Source: Tetranychus cinnabarinus
Lineage: Eukaryota; Arthropoda; Arachnida; Trombidiformes; Tetranychidae
Length of the DNA: 64,000 nt
Direction: 5' to 3'
NCBI GenBank assembly: GCA_022266195.1
Contig: WHVY01000008.1
Coordinates: forward strand, 3,099,501-3,163,500
Under the pieces are notes generated by a model. The model searched no databases, had not been told where the DNA came from, and worked only from the letters and a program-made list of their open reading frames with translations. The position numbers were made by a program, and so were the translations under genes. Each line of letters starts with the position of its first letter. Position 1 is the stretch's first letter. Below, in pieces: positions 1 through 13,128 of the stretch.

Positions 1-1439
1 TTCATCAGATTGATTACCTCTTTGTCTTCAGGTTCACTGAACGATTCATTTCCATTCACAATTTTTCATCTTTTTTCTTCATATTTTTTCTTCTTCTTCC
101 CTCTCTTCACACTTTCACACTTGCATCATATTAATATCAACTAATCATGACAATTATTGCAATCATAATTACACTTTCAACTAATCATTTGATCCTCACT
201 TTTTGTCCTCCATTAACTATTATTTTCAATTTTCATCCAACTGCATTCATTAAACTGAAAATGAAAATTCATTTTCCTTTCTTCTTTTGGGTTTCTCGTC
301 CTTCTATCCTTTTTTGTTACCTTAACATTTTACTGTTCAACAAATTATTCAACACATTTTGACAACATAATTCTTACAGGTTAATTACAATTACAAGCTT
401 CAAGTAATCAAGTAAACTTGATGCTTTAAATGTTATCATTAGGATAGATGGAAATGGCAAGTTCAATGTTAATCTAAAACACTGTGTTAGTATATTTGTT
501 GAAGCTCAAGGTGGAGATGAAACTCTGCGATTCTGTGAGTGAACAAAACGCTAATACAAAAGCCATTCATCTTAACTTAGACATTTAACTGATGAATGAT
601 AAAAAGGTAAAAATAAGTGACTTTCTTGTGATTGTTTGATAAAGTAATATTTTAAAATCATAATTAGTCTGAAACTTTTCCCAAGAATCAACAATTAAGG
701 CAACAATCAGGATATTTATGTTGAAAGAGGACAACAAAAAAGGATAATATTATACATTAACCTTTAACAGGTAACAAGCAAGAATCATTTTTTGGTGTGT
801 ATTTGTGTGTGTGTGTTTTGTTTGACAAAAGTCAACTCACAGATTAGCATTATGATTAGTTTGAGAGTTGATTGATGGTTTATTGTGGTGGTGATAGTGG
901 TGATGATGGTGATGCCAACAATTAGCATTTGAGGAGCAATAAAATTAGCACATTTGCATGTGTAACGAGTTATACCATTTTATGCTAATTAAATTGAGCT
1001 TGTCATTGAATCTTGTCTTGCTGATTATGTCCTTGCAACCTCAACTGTAACGTTGAAAAAGGCTCACATAGAGGATGAGAAGAGAAACGAATTATGATAA
1101 AATAAGAAAATTAGAAGAGAAACAAACGATGAGGATGATAATTAGAAGATGAACATCTTTCAAGGGTCGCCCTAACATATGAAAGTAATTAAAGAACAAT
1201 CATCATCACCGTCATCATTATCATCATGATAGATGTGATGAATTACAAGAGTTGGACAAAAAAGACAAACTCTGAAGACAGCAAATGTTCAATGGAAAAA
1301 GTATATTTTTTTGAATTGCTATTTTTTTTTGGTAAACAAAAAGTACTTACAACAAGTTAATTTACAATTAAATTAATCAATTTTAAACTAATACCATTCA
1401 TGCTTCTAATAGATAGTAATAATAATAGCTTAGCAATTA
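1..1439. other. Gene-free stretch downstream of the filzig-like protease
   Basis: I see no supported coding sequence here. A 71-codon ORF at 147-362 has the phenylalanine/isoleucine/leucine-rich composition expected from AT-rich noncoding DNA. A short GT-rich microsatellite lies near 797-820, and GAT/GGT triplet runs near 880-915. The 3' untranslated region of the minus-strand protease must lie in the right end of this segment, but I could not fix its polyadenylation site. Confidence 0.5.
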
Positions 1440-4400
1440 TCATGTTTTCAATTGAGTTTTACTGATATTATTATTATTATTGCTACTAGTTTGATTGGTA
1501 TTGTTTTGGTTAACAGTTTTGTTGATTATATTGTCAATCCATAATCTGTAGGCGGCGGTTTTCATGTAAACACCGGGCAAGTTGGGCTCAGCGCATTTAA
1601 TACCATGTGAAACGGTACCAACCAGAACCCAATGACCGTTACTTTTTTGAACCATCAAAGGTCCACCAGAATCACCTTCACACGAATCTTTACCACCATC
1701 AGTGTAACCAGCACAAAGAAAGGTTGATTTAATCTCTTTATCATGACCAGCATTATTGAACATTTCTTGGCACTTATCATTTGCAAGGATCGGTAGTTTA
1801 ACCACTTGAAGTATTGAAGGTATTGGTCCACCTGAAAAAAAAGATAATCAACAGAAAAGAAGAAAAGAACAGATAATTTAAAATTTGCTCCTTTTTTTGT
1901 GGCTTCTCATTTTCTATTCATTTGTAAGCTTGTTTGTCAGATAAATCTGTTGAAACTCACCATAGCTTAATTTACCCCAACCAGCAACATGAGCTACTTG
2001 GCCAACAAACTCTTCTCCTGGTTCAGGAAGACAGATAGGAACAACATGAGGTTGAACATCAAATGGTGATTCCAATTCCATCAGAGCAATGTCATTCTCA
2101 AATGTTGTTGGATTATAATTACGATGAACAATCATCCGTTTAACTGGTTTCTGAATGGGCTTCAAATTTTCAACATCACCAGTTAAATCGTATTCACCAA
2201 CAACTACTAATAATGAACCCCAGAATCTAGAAATTAAAAATAAATTAAAAAAACCAAGAAAAGAGTTAAAAAGATTGTCAATTAACAGTGTAATCAATCA
2301 AATGGTAATATCTGTGTAATTCAATTCAATTTTACTCTCCTCACTGAAAACAGGTAAATAATGGTAATATAATTTTCCCTTTCGACCTTTTCCATTGTTC
2401 AATCTAATTGATGAACAATTTCCTTATTGTAAATTAATATTATGATTGATTATAATAACTAATTGATGATTGGCACAAATTGAAAGTCTCTTTTTTTCAA
2501 GATTAAATTGTCCTACTTTCAATTTAACTAATTTGACTGTGAAAGTGTGTTCCGCTCAGTATTTACAACTGATCAAAGTTTGCTATAGCTTTTGCTCTGA
2601 TTTGATTAGTAAACTATTAAATTGTTAATTGGAGCAATTTAATTTGCTCTCTTATTGTTATGCTATCGAAGTTTGCCAAATACTAATTTTTTCGCTCCTT
2701 CCTGCACAAGTTAATTGTTTAATGAATGATAATAATCAAAATGGCGATCATCATGATTATGATTGAAATTTCATTGTTACCCTGGTTGACAATGAGCTGC
2801 TGTTAAAACCCAACGATGATCAATGAGGACTCCACCACATTTGGTTTTCATCCATAAACCAAGCCAAGTTGCCTCTTTAATTAAAACCTGTTAATGAAAA
2901 TTAAACATTAGTAAATATATTAAACATTGAATAGGTTGTTCCGAGAAACAAATCCTTGAATATCATTTTATTCATCACTTTATATCATTGAATAATCGTA
3001 AACAATTTTTTCTCTATTGAAAAATTGATCGAAGTAGGTCAACTTTTTTTACGGTAAATTCCCATTGTTATTGATATCATTTTTCTCCTTCTCTCTATTT
3101 TCATTTATACATCTTACTGTTTTAATTTTCAATTTTTCACATTCAATTACAATTAAAATTGATATTGACAATTAGTACGCTAAGTATTGAATAGTGAATG
3201 TTGATTGACTTTCATTTTATCAATAAAAATTGGGTTAATATTGTGAGGTTCAGTCTTTATTTGAGTTGTTACTATTAACTTTCATTGATAATTTTGTGAG
3301 GAAAATTTTTATCAACCAATTGATTTATAAATCTAAAATAAACACAATCAACATGATAGACGTTAATTTCAAGTCTCTCTTTAACTATTTAATATGATTG
3401 TAATATTTTAAGTTAGTAATCGTTGATGAATCGATGAAATTTGTTTCCCGCCTAAATGGTTTGATAAATATTGATTCTCATGCAATTGAAATCAATTAAT
3501 CAAGTGGACAGTTAACATGATTAATAAAGTATTTAATACTCGACTAAATTAATCTTTCAATAGCAAATTGTTTAACAACAGCTCAAGGATTAAGGAGTGT
3601 AAAGTGACAAATTATTACTTTTAAATGACAGCAATTAGTAATAATTCAACAATTGATTGGATCTTTCTTTTTTGGTTAATATCATTCATTTGTAATGAAA
3701 CATAACGTTTTGTTTTACTCAATGGGGAAAAAACAAGTTTCATTTGTTTACCATTTGAGTTGGGTTTGATTTTATTATCAATGAACACTTGATTCATTCA
3801 GGGTAATCAAGTATTAAATCATGCTTTCACCATGTTAATGATATTGAAATATCTGTGAAATTAAAACTTAATAACTGAATTAATCAAGTTGCTAGGGTGG
3901 CGCCAATACTACTGTTATTCAGATTGTAATTCAAGTTTGATTAGAGGTAAATAATATACCATTAGTATTGACATTAATAGTAAATTTTCAAAAAGTTGGT
4001 TAATTGACTGAACCAAATTAATTTTGAAACAAGGATCAATTATGAATCGCTTACTTGCCAAGGCCATTCACCGAAATGTGCATTTCGACCTCCAACAACC
4101 CGCGCCATTGACTTTAAAGGGCTAACACCACAATCTGTCGATAAAATGAAAAGAATTGAAAATTAGAATTTGAAGATGAATTTGGAAAATTTCATGTTTA
4201 AATCGGTCCTTACCTAATTTATTGTTATAAGGCCTTTGTACGTTGAGTATTTTATTCAAAAGATTTCCTACCGAATCGGGTAATGTTGCTGGTGTAATTG
4301 GTGTTGATGTAATTGATTGGGAAGAAGAAATGGCCAAAGGCGAAACTGAACTGATTTCAGTAAACAACGTTGATAGTTTGGTTGATGGTGAAGATGAAGC

Positions 4401-5546
4401 TGTAGTTGAAGTTGAAGTAAAATCAGTGGAAGCAGTAGAGAAAGGAGAAGAAGGTATTTCTGTTGTTACTGTTTCTGTAACGGTATCAGTTAAGAAAGAT
4501 GATGATGTTGATGAAGATATTATTGTTGATATTGTATCTGTTGAAAGTGTTGTTTCAGTATTGAGTATTGTTGTTGGTTCAGTTGTTGATGAGGATGACG
4601 TAACATGCGTTGTAGTTGATGATGAGATCCATGGTAAACTTGATAGGGTAGCCTCTGTTTTAGCTGATGTTGATATCATTGTGGTTGGAAGTGTTGCCGG
4701 TAAAGGTGTAATGCTTGATGGATGATCTGCAATAGTTTGACCGATTGTTGCGCTAGACTCTTGAAGGATTAATGGTGACGAGGACAAGGTTACAGTGGGT
4801 GACATGGTTGAGGTGCTTGATGACTCTTTTTCGACCACCGGTGTTGTCACAGTTGGCCTTCCTGTTGTGGTTAAATTTGTACCATTAGTGAGACCAGTAG
4901 TAGGAGCAGCAGTAGTTGTAGAAGGAGTAGTAGAAGTAGAAGTAGTAGGTGTAGTAGGAGTAGTTTTCGTAATTGGTGCTTGAGTTGTTGAGGTTTGTGT
5001 TGCATTTGTTGTCGGTGGTGATGAAGGTAAAGGCGAGGGTGAAGGTAAAGACGAAGGTGAAGGTAAAGGCGGAGGTGAAGGTGAAGGTAGAGATGAAGAT
5101 GAAGTTGTTAAAGTAGTTAATACTTGTGTAGTTTTAGTTGTCGTTGTCAATGTTGATGATGGCAATTTAGGCACAGTCGTGGAATAAATATTACTAGTAA
5201 ATCCATTTGATGGCTTGGGTTGATCACCAGGAAGTTGACAGCAGCTTTTAGCGTAAATTGTATCCTTACAGATGCCAATAGGCTTACCTTTTGATTGTCG
5301 ACATGCTAATGAGAACATGCAAGTTCCTTTGTTACCTTTGGCATCAAAACAAGAAACTGGTCTAATTGGTTTACCATTATCACTGAAAACATCAATAACC
5401 ATTGGGTTCACCAAAACACTAGAAAATAAAAAAATTAAACTCACTAGATAAAAATAAATACGTTCATTATGAAGATTATTGTGTTGGTGATAAAGGTGAA
5501 AATGATGGAAACGATGAAGTAAAAGAGGAAAGCGGAACCAAGCCAT
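1440..5546 (-). CDS. flz: Filzig/Stubble-type membrane-anchored serine protease
   Basis: Five exons on the minus strand join in phase: 5546-4214, 4134-4055, 2887-2781, 2226-1961 and 1831-1440, giving 725 residues. The N-terminus has a basic, His-rich tail and a hydrophobic segment at about 31-46, with no obvious cleavage site, which suggests a type II signal anchor. Six cysteines (66, 76, 82, 93, 102, 103) form the disulphide-knotted clip-like module of Stubble and filzig. A Ser/Thr/Pro-rich linker of about 320 residues follows. The S1 protease domain starts after Arg456 with the activation motif VVGG. The triad is His503 (TAAHC), Asp552 (ENDIAL) and Ser650 (GDSGGP), and Asp644 in the S1 pocket predicts cleavage after Lys or Arg. 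The stretches around the catalytic His (AAHCQPGF) and the C-terminal half (CQEMF, VSHGIKCA) resemble filzig more than Stubble as I recall them. In flies filzig acts on apical extracellular matrix. That role is inferred here. The start is the ATG at 5546. Confidence 0.82.
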
Positions 5547-5568
5547 GTTGATGTTGGTGGTGGTTGAT

Positions 5569-5592
5569 TCAGCAGCAACTCATCCTGAGCAT
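5569..5592 (-). promoter_or_regulatory. Possible upstream ORF before the filzig-like start
   Basis: On the minus strand an ATG at 5592 opens a 7-codon frame that ends in TGA at 5569-5571, 22 bases before the protease ATG at 5546. The frame contains a second ATG. If the transcript leader includes this stretch, the ORF could lower or condition translation of the protease. Transcription start is not known, so this is only a sequence observation. Confidence 0.3.
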
Positions 5593-5672
5593 TTTTACTT
5601 TTTTGATCCTCTAAAAAAAGCTGAAGAGGAATACACAGAAAAAAGGAAAAACAAGAAAAAAAGAAGATAGTT

Positions 5673-5694
5673 ATGATGATGATGATGATGATGA
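5673..5694. repeat. ATG/CAT trinucleotide microsatellite
   Basis: Seven perfect tandem copies of the ATG triplet followed by a degenerate copy. It lies about 130 bases upstream of the protease start codon on the minus strand, so it may be in the 5' untranslated region or promoter. Confidence 0.85.
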
Positions 5695-7704
5695 GAGTAA
5701 AACAGGAAAAGCAGTTTTCAAGGTTGGGTCATTGGCTTTTCTTACTGTTGACATGTTCAAGGTTACTAAGGAAGAGAAAGGAAGAGAGAAACAAGTGGTA
5801 AAAAGAAGATAATCAAGTGAAAAGTAAAGAGAAAGATGGTGATGGAGAAGAGCAATTAATTGAAAGTTACCAATACTTTGATCCAAATGGTTAGAAACAG
5901 ACGAATTTAGATTGAAAAACTGTTAAGACTGGTTAGCCACATGGTTATTGCAGTTTTACGGTGACTGTTAACATTGGCGCTCACAGCCATCTTGAGACTA
6001 TCGCTTTGTGGGAGAAACAATACAAGAAAAACAAAAGATTTGGTACAAATCTGTCAATACTAAAAGGTTAATCCTTCAAGATAAAGTGAAATTGCTTGTT
6101 GGTTTAACGTGAAAATCCGATAGATTTGTCAAGTTTCACAGGATTCAAAGGTTATGACTTATTGTTTCAAACTGAATGTTTATTTTAGACAAAAGTTGAA
6201 CAAAGAGGTTAAAGTGTTGAGCTGTAACGGTTTAATGGCGGCTTATCTTCACTTCCATCTCCACCATGACTAGACGAGACATTTAGACTAAAATTTGAGA
6301 CAAACATTAGGTAACCACTTAACCTTTTCAGTATTATTTGTCCACCAAAAGCTCTTTCCATTTTCCATATTTTCTCATGGTTTTAATTTCAGACTTTTCT
6401 GACTCAACCTTAGCAAAATCTCTCATCAGTGTTTGATACAAAATACGTTACTTAAAACAAGTAAACAGTTCAGTTGACAACTTGCTTTCTATTGAATTTT
6501 TCAGATTTAGTTTCTTATTTCTTAATCAAATTAGTAAATTATATGTCTAAGGTCACGATTCACTTTCATGTTCAACAAGATAACTCTTTGAGCGTGAAGT
6601 ACATGTATTTTTGAAAATTGAATTAATTCCCATTGAAAGAACCATATAATGTTTGAATTGTTGACAAATAATAACAGGTAATCTGGTCTTTTGTTGGATA
6701 CCTTTTGTCTTCTGTCATTGCTTGCCTTTTACACACCATGTACCGAGATATAAACAATGGGAAGTGAACAAATCAGCAGCTCAAAAAAAAGATGACATCT
6801 TGTTAATTGTTGTACTTGGAATCTAATTGATTTACAATTCAAACAATTGCAACATTGTTAATTATTCAGTCATATTGTATACTGTGTGGGTTACCAGTTG
6901 ACTCATTTTTTTATCATGCTTTAGATGGTGTTTTGTTTGAAAACAACAAGAAAAACAAAAGGTAATACAAAGTATTATCATTTGTATATTAAATGATGTT
7001 GAGATGTGTTGATGGTGATCCTAATGATGTTGATTGTGATGAAGGAAAGGTTGAATGAGAGTAAAAATTTCAATTGGGCGTTGGACAGTTTACTTATTTG
7101 TCTATCTATCTCCTCTGGTTAACAATTAATTTGAATTTTTGCTTTTACTTATCAAAGTTTTTCATGTTAATTTAAATGAATTGTAACCAAGGGAGTTGCA
7201 AATGTAATGTCAATCACACGCGTTTAAATACTAAATTATTATAATCAATGATGAGAGCGAGAAAGATGGGAAAGAGAGAGAAACCTCGACTGATGACAGT
7301 TATTATGTTCATGATGGTGAAAGATGGCGAGTCCAGCCCATGATGATAACTGAAAAGTTGACTCTTAATTTTGTCATTTTCAAGTAAATGGGAAACAAAT
7401 GGCAAATCAAGAGACACTATTTCTAATCAATTCTGTGTAAATGAATAAGTAGAGAGAAAAAAAACTCTGAATTGAGTTATTCACCAATTTGCAAATTGTC
7501 AAATTACTATTTATTATAATGACATTTCACCAGGAAACTACTCATCGCCGGAAGTTCATCTGTTATCTCCATTATTTCATCATGGTTCCAATTTTTTTTA
7601 CTGCTGTTCAATATCTTTCATCTCTTTTCTCACCCTCTTTCTTTCAAGTCAATGATTCTGACAATTTGTTAATGACAATGAGAGTCACTGAATGAGATTC
7701 TGTC

Positions 7705-7730
7705 ATGATAAAAATCAGGATTTTTATCAT
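7705..7730. repeat. Perfect 12-base inverted repeat (hairpin)
   Basis: The arms at 7705-7716 and 7719-7730 are exact reverse complements and are separated by two bases. The sequence is AT-rich, so a palindrome of this size could arise by chance in a 17-kb stretch. No adjacent T-run or gene gives it a terminator role. Confidence 0.7.
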
Positions 7731-10700
7731 CAACAGTTCAACTAACTTGAGGAAGAGCAAAAAAAATGGAACCAGAAAAAACTTCAAGACTAAAAATTTG
7801 CAACAATGTTATGCTTCATGGGTATATTAGAGGTTTTTGGGTGTCTCTTGATCTGATCCGAGAAATGAAAGTTGATGAAAGCTTGATCAACGCTATTTCA
7901 CCAATGATTTTGGATTGGTCACAAAAAAACTAGAAATGAATTGCTTTATGCCCAAGAGATCAAGCTGTCAAAGTTGAATGATCCTGGTGTTGGTAGTGGT
8001 CTTGGTGACTAACTGATTGGTTTGTTTTTATCCAGTCGCCTACAGGTATGTTGTGAATGAGTTAATGACGAGGATAAAAATTGCGGTTTACAATTCATTG
8101 AGAAAATCTGATCCTGACAGACTTTGAATTTCTTTTCCTCCTCCACCTACGATTGTTTTTTACGTTAACCATTTTTTGTTGGTGTAGTTTTATGTTGGTG
8201 TTTTTACACACGTAAATACTGTTTATTCATTCATAAAATTGTAGTGTCGGACCACAACTTCCGGTGAAACCAGTAATAAGATGCTGTAAAAGAAGAGAGA
8301 AGAATATGAATGAATGAGTTTAAGATGTAAAATGAAAACTTGTTAGTGATGGTTATATTTTTACTCTACTCACAATTAACTTGAATGAAGACTTGCAGTA
8401 ATAATAGATGAAGATTTAACCTTAGTTTACTCGTTTTTAGCCAAATATAACACTAAAAATGCACTCCAATTTGTTTGTTGTTATAATCTGAAATGAGAAG
8501 ATGAAGAAGAAAAAATTCTGCTGAAAATTGATAAACTTGAGCTTTTTTGCACCAAGTTTTTACCTTTACTCTATTCAATGTAGGTTAACTAATACGGTAA
8601 TTGTTATTTAAGGCCTACATGGAAATGAGTTAAAAGATATCAATCAATTTTGATGGTATAATGAGTACTTGTTGAGGTCTTTTTAAGGTCATCAACATCA
8701 AACCTCATCTTCTTTTCAACTTTCATTCTGTGCTCGTCAGTGGAAGCTCATTCATCAATCCACCATTTAGGATGTCTCAGTTAAATCTTATCCAGTTTCC
8801 ATGTAAAAAAAAGTTAGCTCTGAATGGAGAATCAGAAAAGGATAAAATTAATGTTCATGTTTGGTTATGAAAACTGGGCAAGTTAGCCACTTACAGTTAC
8901 AGGTAATGACGCATTGATTAATTCATCGGCTTCCAGAATGTTTGCTTTCATCTTATTGTTGTTCCTGTGTCGGTTTTGTTGGTAATTACTGATGTATTTT
9001 TTTGTTTTGGTTTGGCGATGTTAATGGAAAGTAGCAAATTGATAAACACTTGAGGGGCAAAGAAAATTTGCTTGAAATTGGCTCTTTGGAGATAACCGTA
9101 ATCAGCATTGAAGGCATTGTTATTATCATGACGATTATGATGATAATGTTGATGATCTACTATGATTAAATTTCAGTTCATAAATATGATTCAGCCTTGG
9201 TTGATAATCAGAGTCAATAATTGATATTAAAGGCCATCAAACCATCAATTTATTTTTGTTTACATTTTCTGTTCTCTTTCTCTCTTTTTATTCAGAGCAT
9301 CCAGTGAATGATTTTCATGATGATGTCGTCATCTGCCCTTGATGAATTGTTTAATGATCAACACTTCCGTTAACTGAAAGAGAATCAAGAAAAAAAAGGA
9401 TTAGACGATTTAATTGAATTTTTGTGTTTGCTTTCATTGACAATTAACCAGAAAACCAGAAAAAAAAGTGAAAGCTTTAAAATTGAACAATTGATATCAC
9501 ATTTATAATTAGAGTGATCGTGATTACTATTAGCAGGTTCATCACTGGAAATGACGATTAAAAGAAAGCTGATTGAGAGATGATTGATGATAATTGTAAA
9601 GAAGCCGAAGAGATGATGATGTTGGTGATGTTGGTGATAGAGGAGGAGGAAAGAGCAAGAAGCGCAAACCGAGGAGAGAGCAAAAAAAAGTAAACTCAGT
9701 AAACAGTTAAAGTTGATTCAAGTTGATGATATCTGTTAGTGGGTAATTAGATTAGTAAAAATTGGAGAAGAAAAAAGCAAAAGGATAAACAAAGAATAAG
9801 AGAGATACGTTTGTTTTATATCTACAATCACATTGGACTTTCACCAATTTGACCAAACTCGACTCCATTTTATAAGGTTTTTTCCTCCATCGCTCCACCA
9901 TCAAAGAATCAGGCTTGGACCACAATCTCTATCAACTATTAGCAAAATGCGAAGATGGTGGGAAAAACCCCAAATCAGCATTGTTCAACATTCCAGAGTA
10001 AAATTACTTTTGGATCAAAAGCTTTGGTCAAATGAAGCACGGTAAGTAAATAAAGCACAACTTTGATTAACAGAAAGCACAAAATCAAATTTTCTGGTAG
10101 AAGGGAAGATTATTTGATAGCATTCAACTTTTGGAGGGAAAAATAACCCATTCGAGATCAAAAAATGGCGACAAAATTAGCAGATTGCTAAATAAGACGT
10201 TAATATAAACATGTCAAAAGTAGACTCCATTGGATTTGACTAGTCTACTTGCTATTGGATAAGACAATGCCAGGCAACTCTTTGCCGCCAAAATGTCTAG
10301 TCTTTCTGGTATCATCAGTTTGATAAGAAGTCATCTCATCTTGCATTTGTTTTTGCTAACCTTTTTAGTTTTTTATAATCTGGTTCAATCCGTCTTTTTT
10401 TTGGTTTAATTATAATTTTATATTAAATTCAATGTGCTTTTTTAATCTACTGTTTTTGCCCTGAAAACGCTAATAATCAACACAATTCAATTGAAAATAT
10501 CTACTAACATCTTTATGTGCTCAAAATGCTGGTTCAAATTGTACTAAAGCCAACCATTGTTGGGGATTAATTTTGGTAAGCAAAAATTTTCCTTTTACCC
10601 AAAATTTACCTTTTATTATCAACCCAGTTGCGAATATTTTCTCACTCTCTTTCTTTCTTCCTTACTACAGGAATGCTAATTATCTCACTTGTTTATGGCT

Positions 10701-10974
10701 AAAGGTGAAGTTGTAATAAAGCAAGTGGAGGTCATAGGATAAACCGTCTTTTTTCAAGCTTTCAATTATGAAGTTTATGTACTTGTTTCCTTAAATTGAA
10801 TTGGTTCCTCGTTTAATTGCTGTTAAAAAGACTCATTGGTGGTCTTATTTAAGAAAAGCCTAAATTTTTGTTTTGTCACTGATGATGGATAGAAACTGGG
10901 AAAAGCGAAAAAAAGCTGATGCTGTTTACTGATGAAATTACTGAAGATGGTGATGATGTTGGGAAAGAAGAAGG

Positions 10975-10995
10975 CGGAGGAGGAGGAGGAGGAGG
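10975..10995. repeat. GGA trinucleotide microsatellite
   Basis: Near-perfect GGA/GAG triplets. This run makes the two overlapping ORFs in this place (one on each strand, with poly-Glu or poly-Ser) look longer than chance, so neither was called as a gene. Confidence 0.8.
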
Positions 10996-13108
10996 TGGAG
11001 AAGGTAGGAAAAGGATGGGAGAGGTGTTCCACTTTCTCTCTTCTTATTCCTTTTGTTATCCAGTGCAAGGAATTTGAGAATGGATTGCCTTTAGCCTTAT
11101 TTCCCTTTGCTTGTTGACCATCAGCCTAATCATATTAAAGATTCAAATTGCCGACAGAATGGTTAATCAACAATTGAAACTGTTGACCAAACTTCCATTG
11201 GTTATTATTATTAAAGGAACCAGACATCAAACAAACAAACATCATTAACAATATAACAACAACGGCAAAAACAGCAATCTCAATAGCTAACAGCAACAAC
11301 AACAACTGTAAACATCTTCGAACAACTGGATATTATTTATACATTATTCAAAGTGGCGGTTACTTGAAGAGTAACATTTAACATTCATTTACCATTATTT
11401 AAACTAAGTCAAATCTACAATTGATTATTATTAAGAATCCAGTTAATCTGAACATGGTTTTGGAACCCGGTTAAACTAAATCTTTGATTAACTAAACTGC
11501 AGTACAATAAACTTATCCAACAATCAATCTTTTTTAGTTAAAGCTTAGCTAAAGGTTCCCATAATGTGAAATTGTACTTGCTTATGCATCGTCAGTTATT
11601 TTAATGATATTACAAGCAAACAGATAACAAAAAGTGGGCTTTCTTTTCATTTCGATTCAGTTCAATCCTCTGTTTAACCTTTCCTTTATCTGTCGGTGAA
11701 CTTTATTATTTGATGTTACTTTTCATGGCGAGAGAGAGAGAGCAAAAAAATGTGTATATTTGTATATACACATAAACCTCAAATTGGTGTCTCTCACAAG
11801 TACACAATACAAGACATAATCTTGATTAGGGATAAAACAACATATAATAATTCATCAATCACATAAAAAAAGGAGAAGAAGAAGAAAGGTAATCCTGTTT
11901 TTCCTGAACTCGTTTGCACTTTTTTATGAAAAACATTAATACTGCACAACAAACTCATTGAATCAATGAATACCTTTTTATTTCATAAAATTCAGAAGCT
12001 TTTCATCATCACCAATAAATAAAAATGATCATAAAGCAGTAAGAAACAGAAGATAAATAAAAAAAAGCTCACAATAAACGCTTCGAGAAACAGCAAAAAA
12101 AAAGTGCACTTTTCATGGATTTTTTTGGATTTAATCTTCAGAAAATATTCCCGTTGTCATCTTGTACCTTTGCTTAGGTCATCGCCAAGTAACCATAACC
12201 AAGTTTTTTTTGCACCTTAAAAAACACTTGATATTTAGCTGTGAAAAGTCAAGTGAAAAGCTGAATTCCCGCCAAACAAAAAAGAGATGAAGCAAAGTTT
12301 AAATGATGATGTTAACCTCAGATTGTGCGTGAAACTGTCATACAGAAATGAACGTAAAAAGACTTGATTGTAATTGAGTTATTACCTCGACTTGGACAAT
12401 TTAAAAGTCTTCTCAACCATTTGAGTGAACGTTTTTTTGCTTACTTTGAATGACTTTTAATATAACGCGATTCTAATAGCTTAGCAATAAGCAAAAATGG
12501 TGATTTGGTGGAGAGAGAGAAGAAAAAAAAGGAAGATGAAAAATGAGAAAGGAAGACAAAAAGTTAGAGGATGAAGATGGGAACAAGATGATGGCAGGTT
12601 GCCCATCAATTTCTTAAAAAGGGAAGAGAAAGACTGAAAGAAAGAAGAAGATGAAGATGAAAAAGTTAAACGAAAGTTATCATCATCAATATAAGGTTTG
12701 ACGATTTGCTTTTGCCTCTCATCATCTCATACATTTTGGTTGATCCATGAGGAGGGAACAGCAAGTTATGTGTCAAAGAAGATAAGGAAGAAATGGATGA
12801 AAATGATAATGAAAAAAAAGTAAAGTTGAAAGTGAGATTCAGAGATTGCTGGACAGAATCATCATCTCATTAGATAAGCCAGACAAGACCAAAAATATAA
12901 GTCAGACTGAGTCTGGCATTTCTCAGATAATCATCATTATTATGACTAGAATGATGATGAGTATGATGAGAGTGAGGATGAGAGTGAGGGAAAAAGATGA
13001 TGATGAACATGTCGTTGGCCTTAACGGGTTTAACAGGAGTAAACGTCTCTTCAATCAGGTAAATGGATTCAATAAATTTGGTGAATTGGCAGAAACATAA
13101 TAGACATA

Positions 13109-13128
13109 GATGATGATGATGATGATGA
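13109..13128. repeat. GAT trinucleotide microsatellite
   Basis: About seven tandem GAT triplets. Similar GAT-rich patches recur at 12955-13005 and 17115-17160, which shows that the desert is broadly enriched in this triplet. Confidence 0.8.

Noticed and set aside
4243..4983. Plus-strand ORFs rich in Val, Asp and Glu opposite the protease linker
   Set aside because: They are the reverse complement of the Ser/Thr-rich coding repeat.
5419..5444. GTGAGT to CTAG pair inside exon 1 of the filzig-like protease that could look like an intron
   Set aside because: It would be only 26 bases, shorter than any intron seen here, and its removal would break the frame and the membrane segment.
5671..5886. 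71-codon minus-strand ORF upstream of the protease
   Set aside because: It ends in a poly-Ser run made by the ATG microsatellite, has no clear splice link to exon 1 and no domain.
10823..11117. Overlapping Ser-rich and Glu-rich ORFs
   Set aside because: Both depend on the GGA microsatellite and show no other coding feature.
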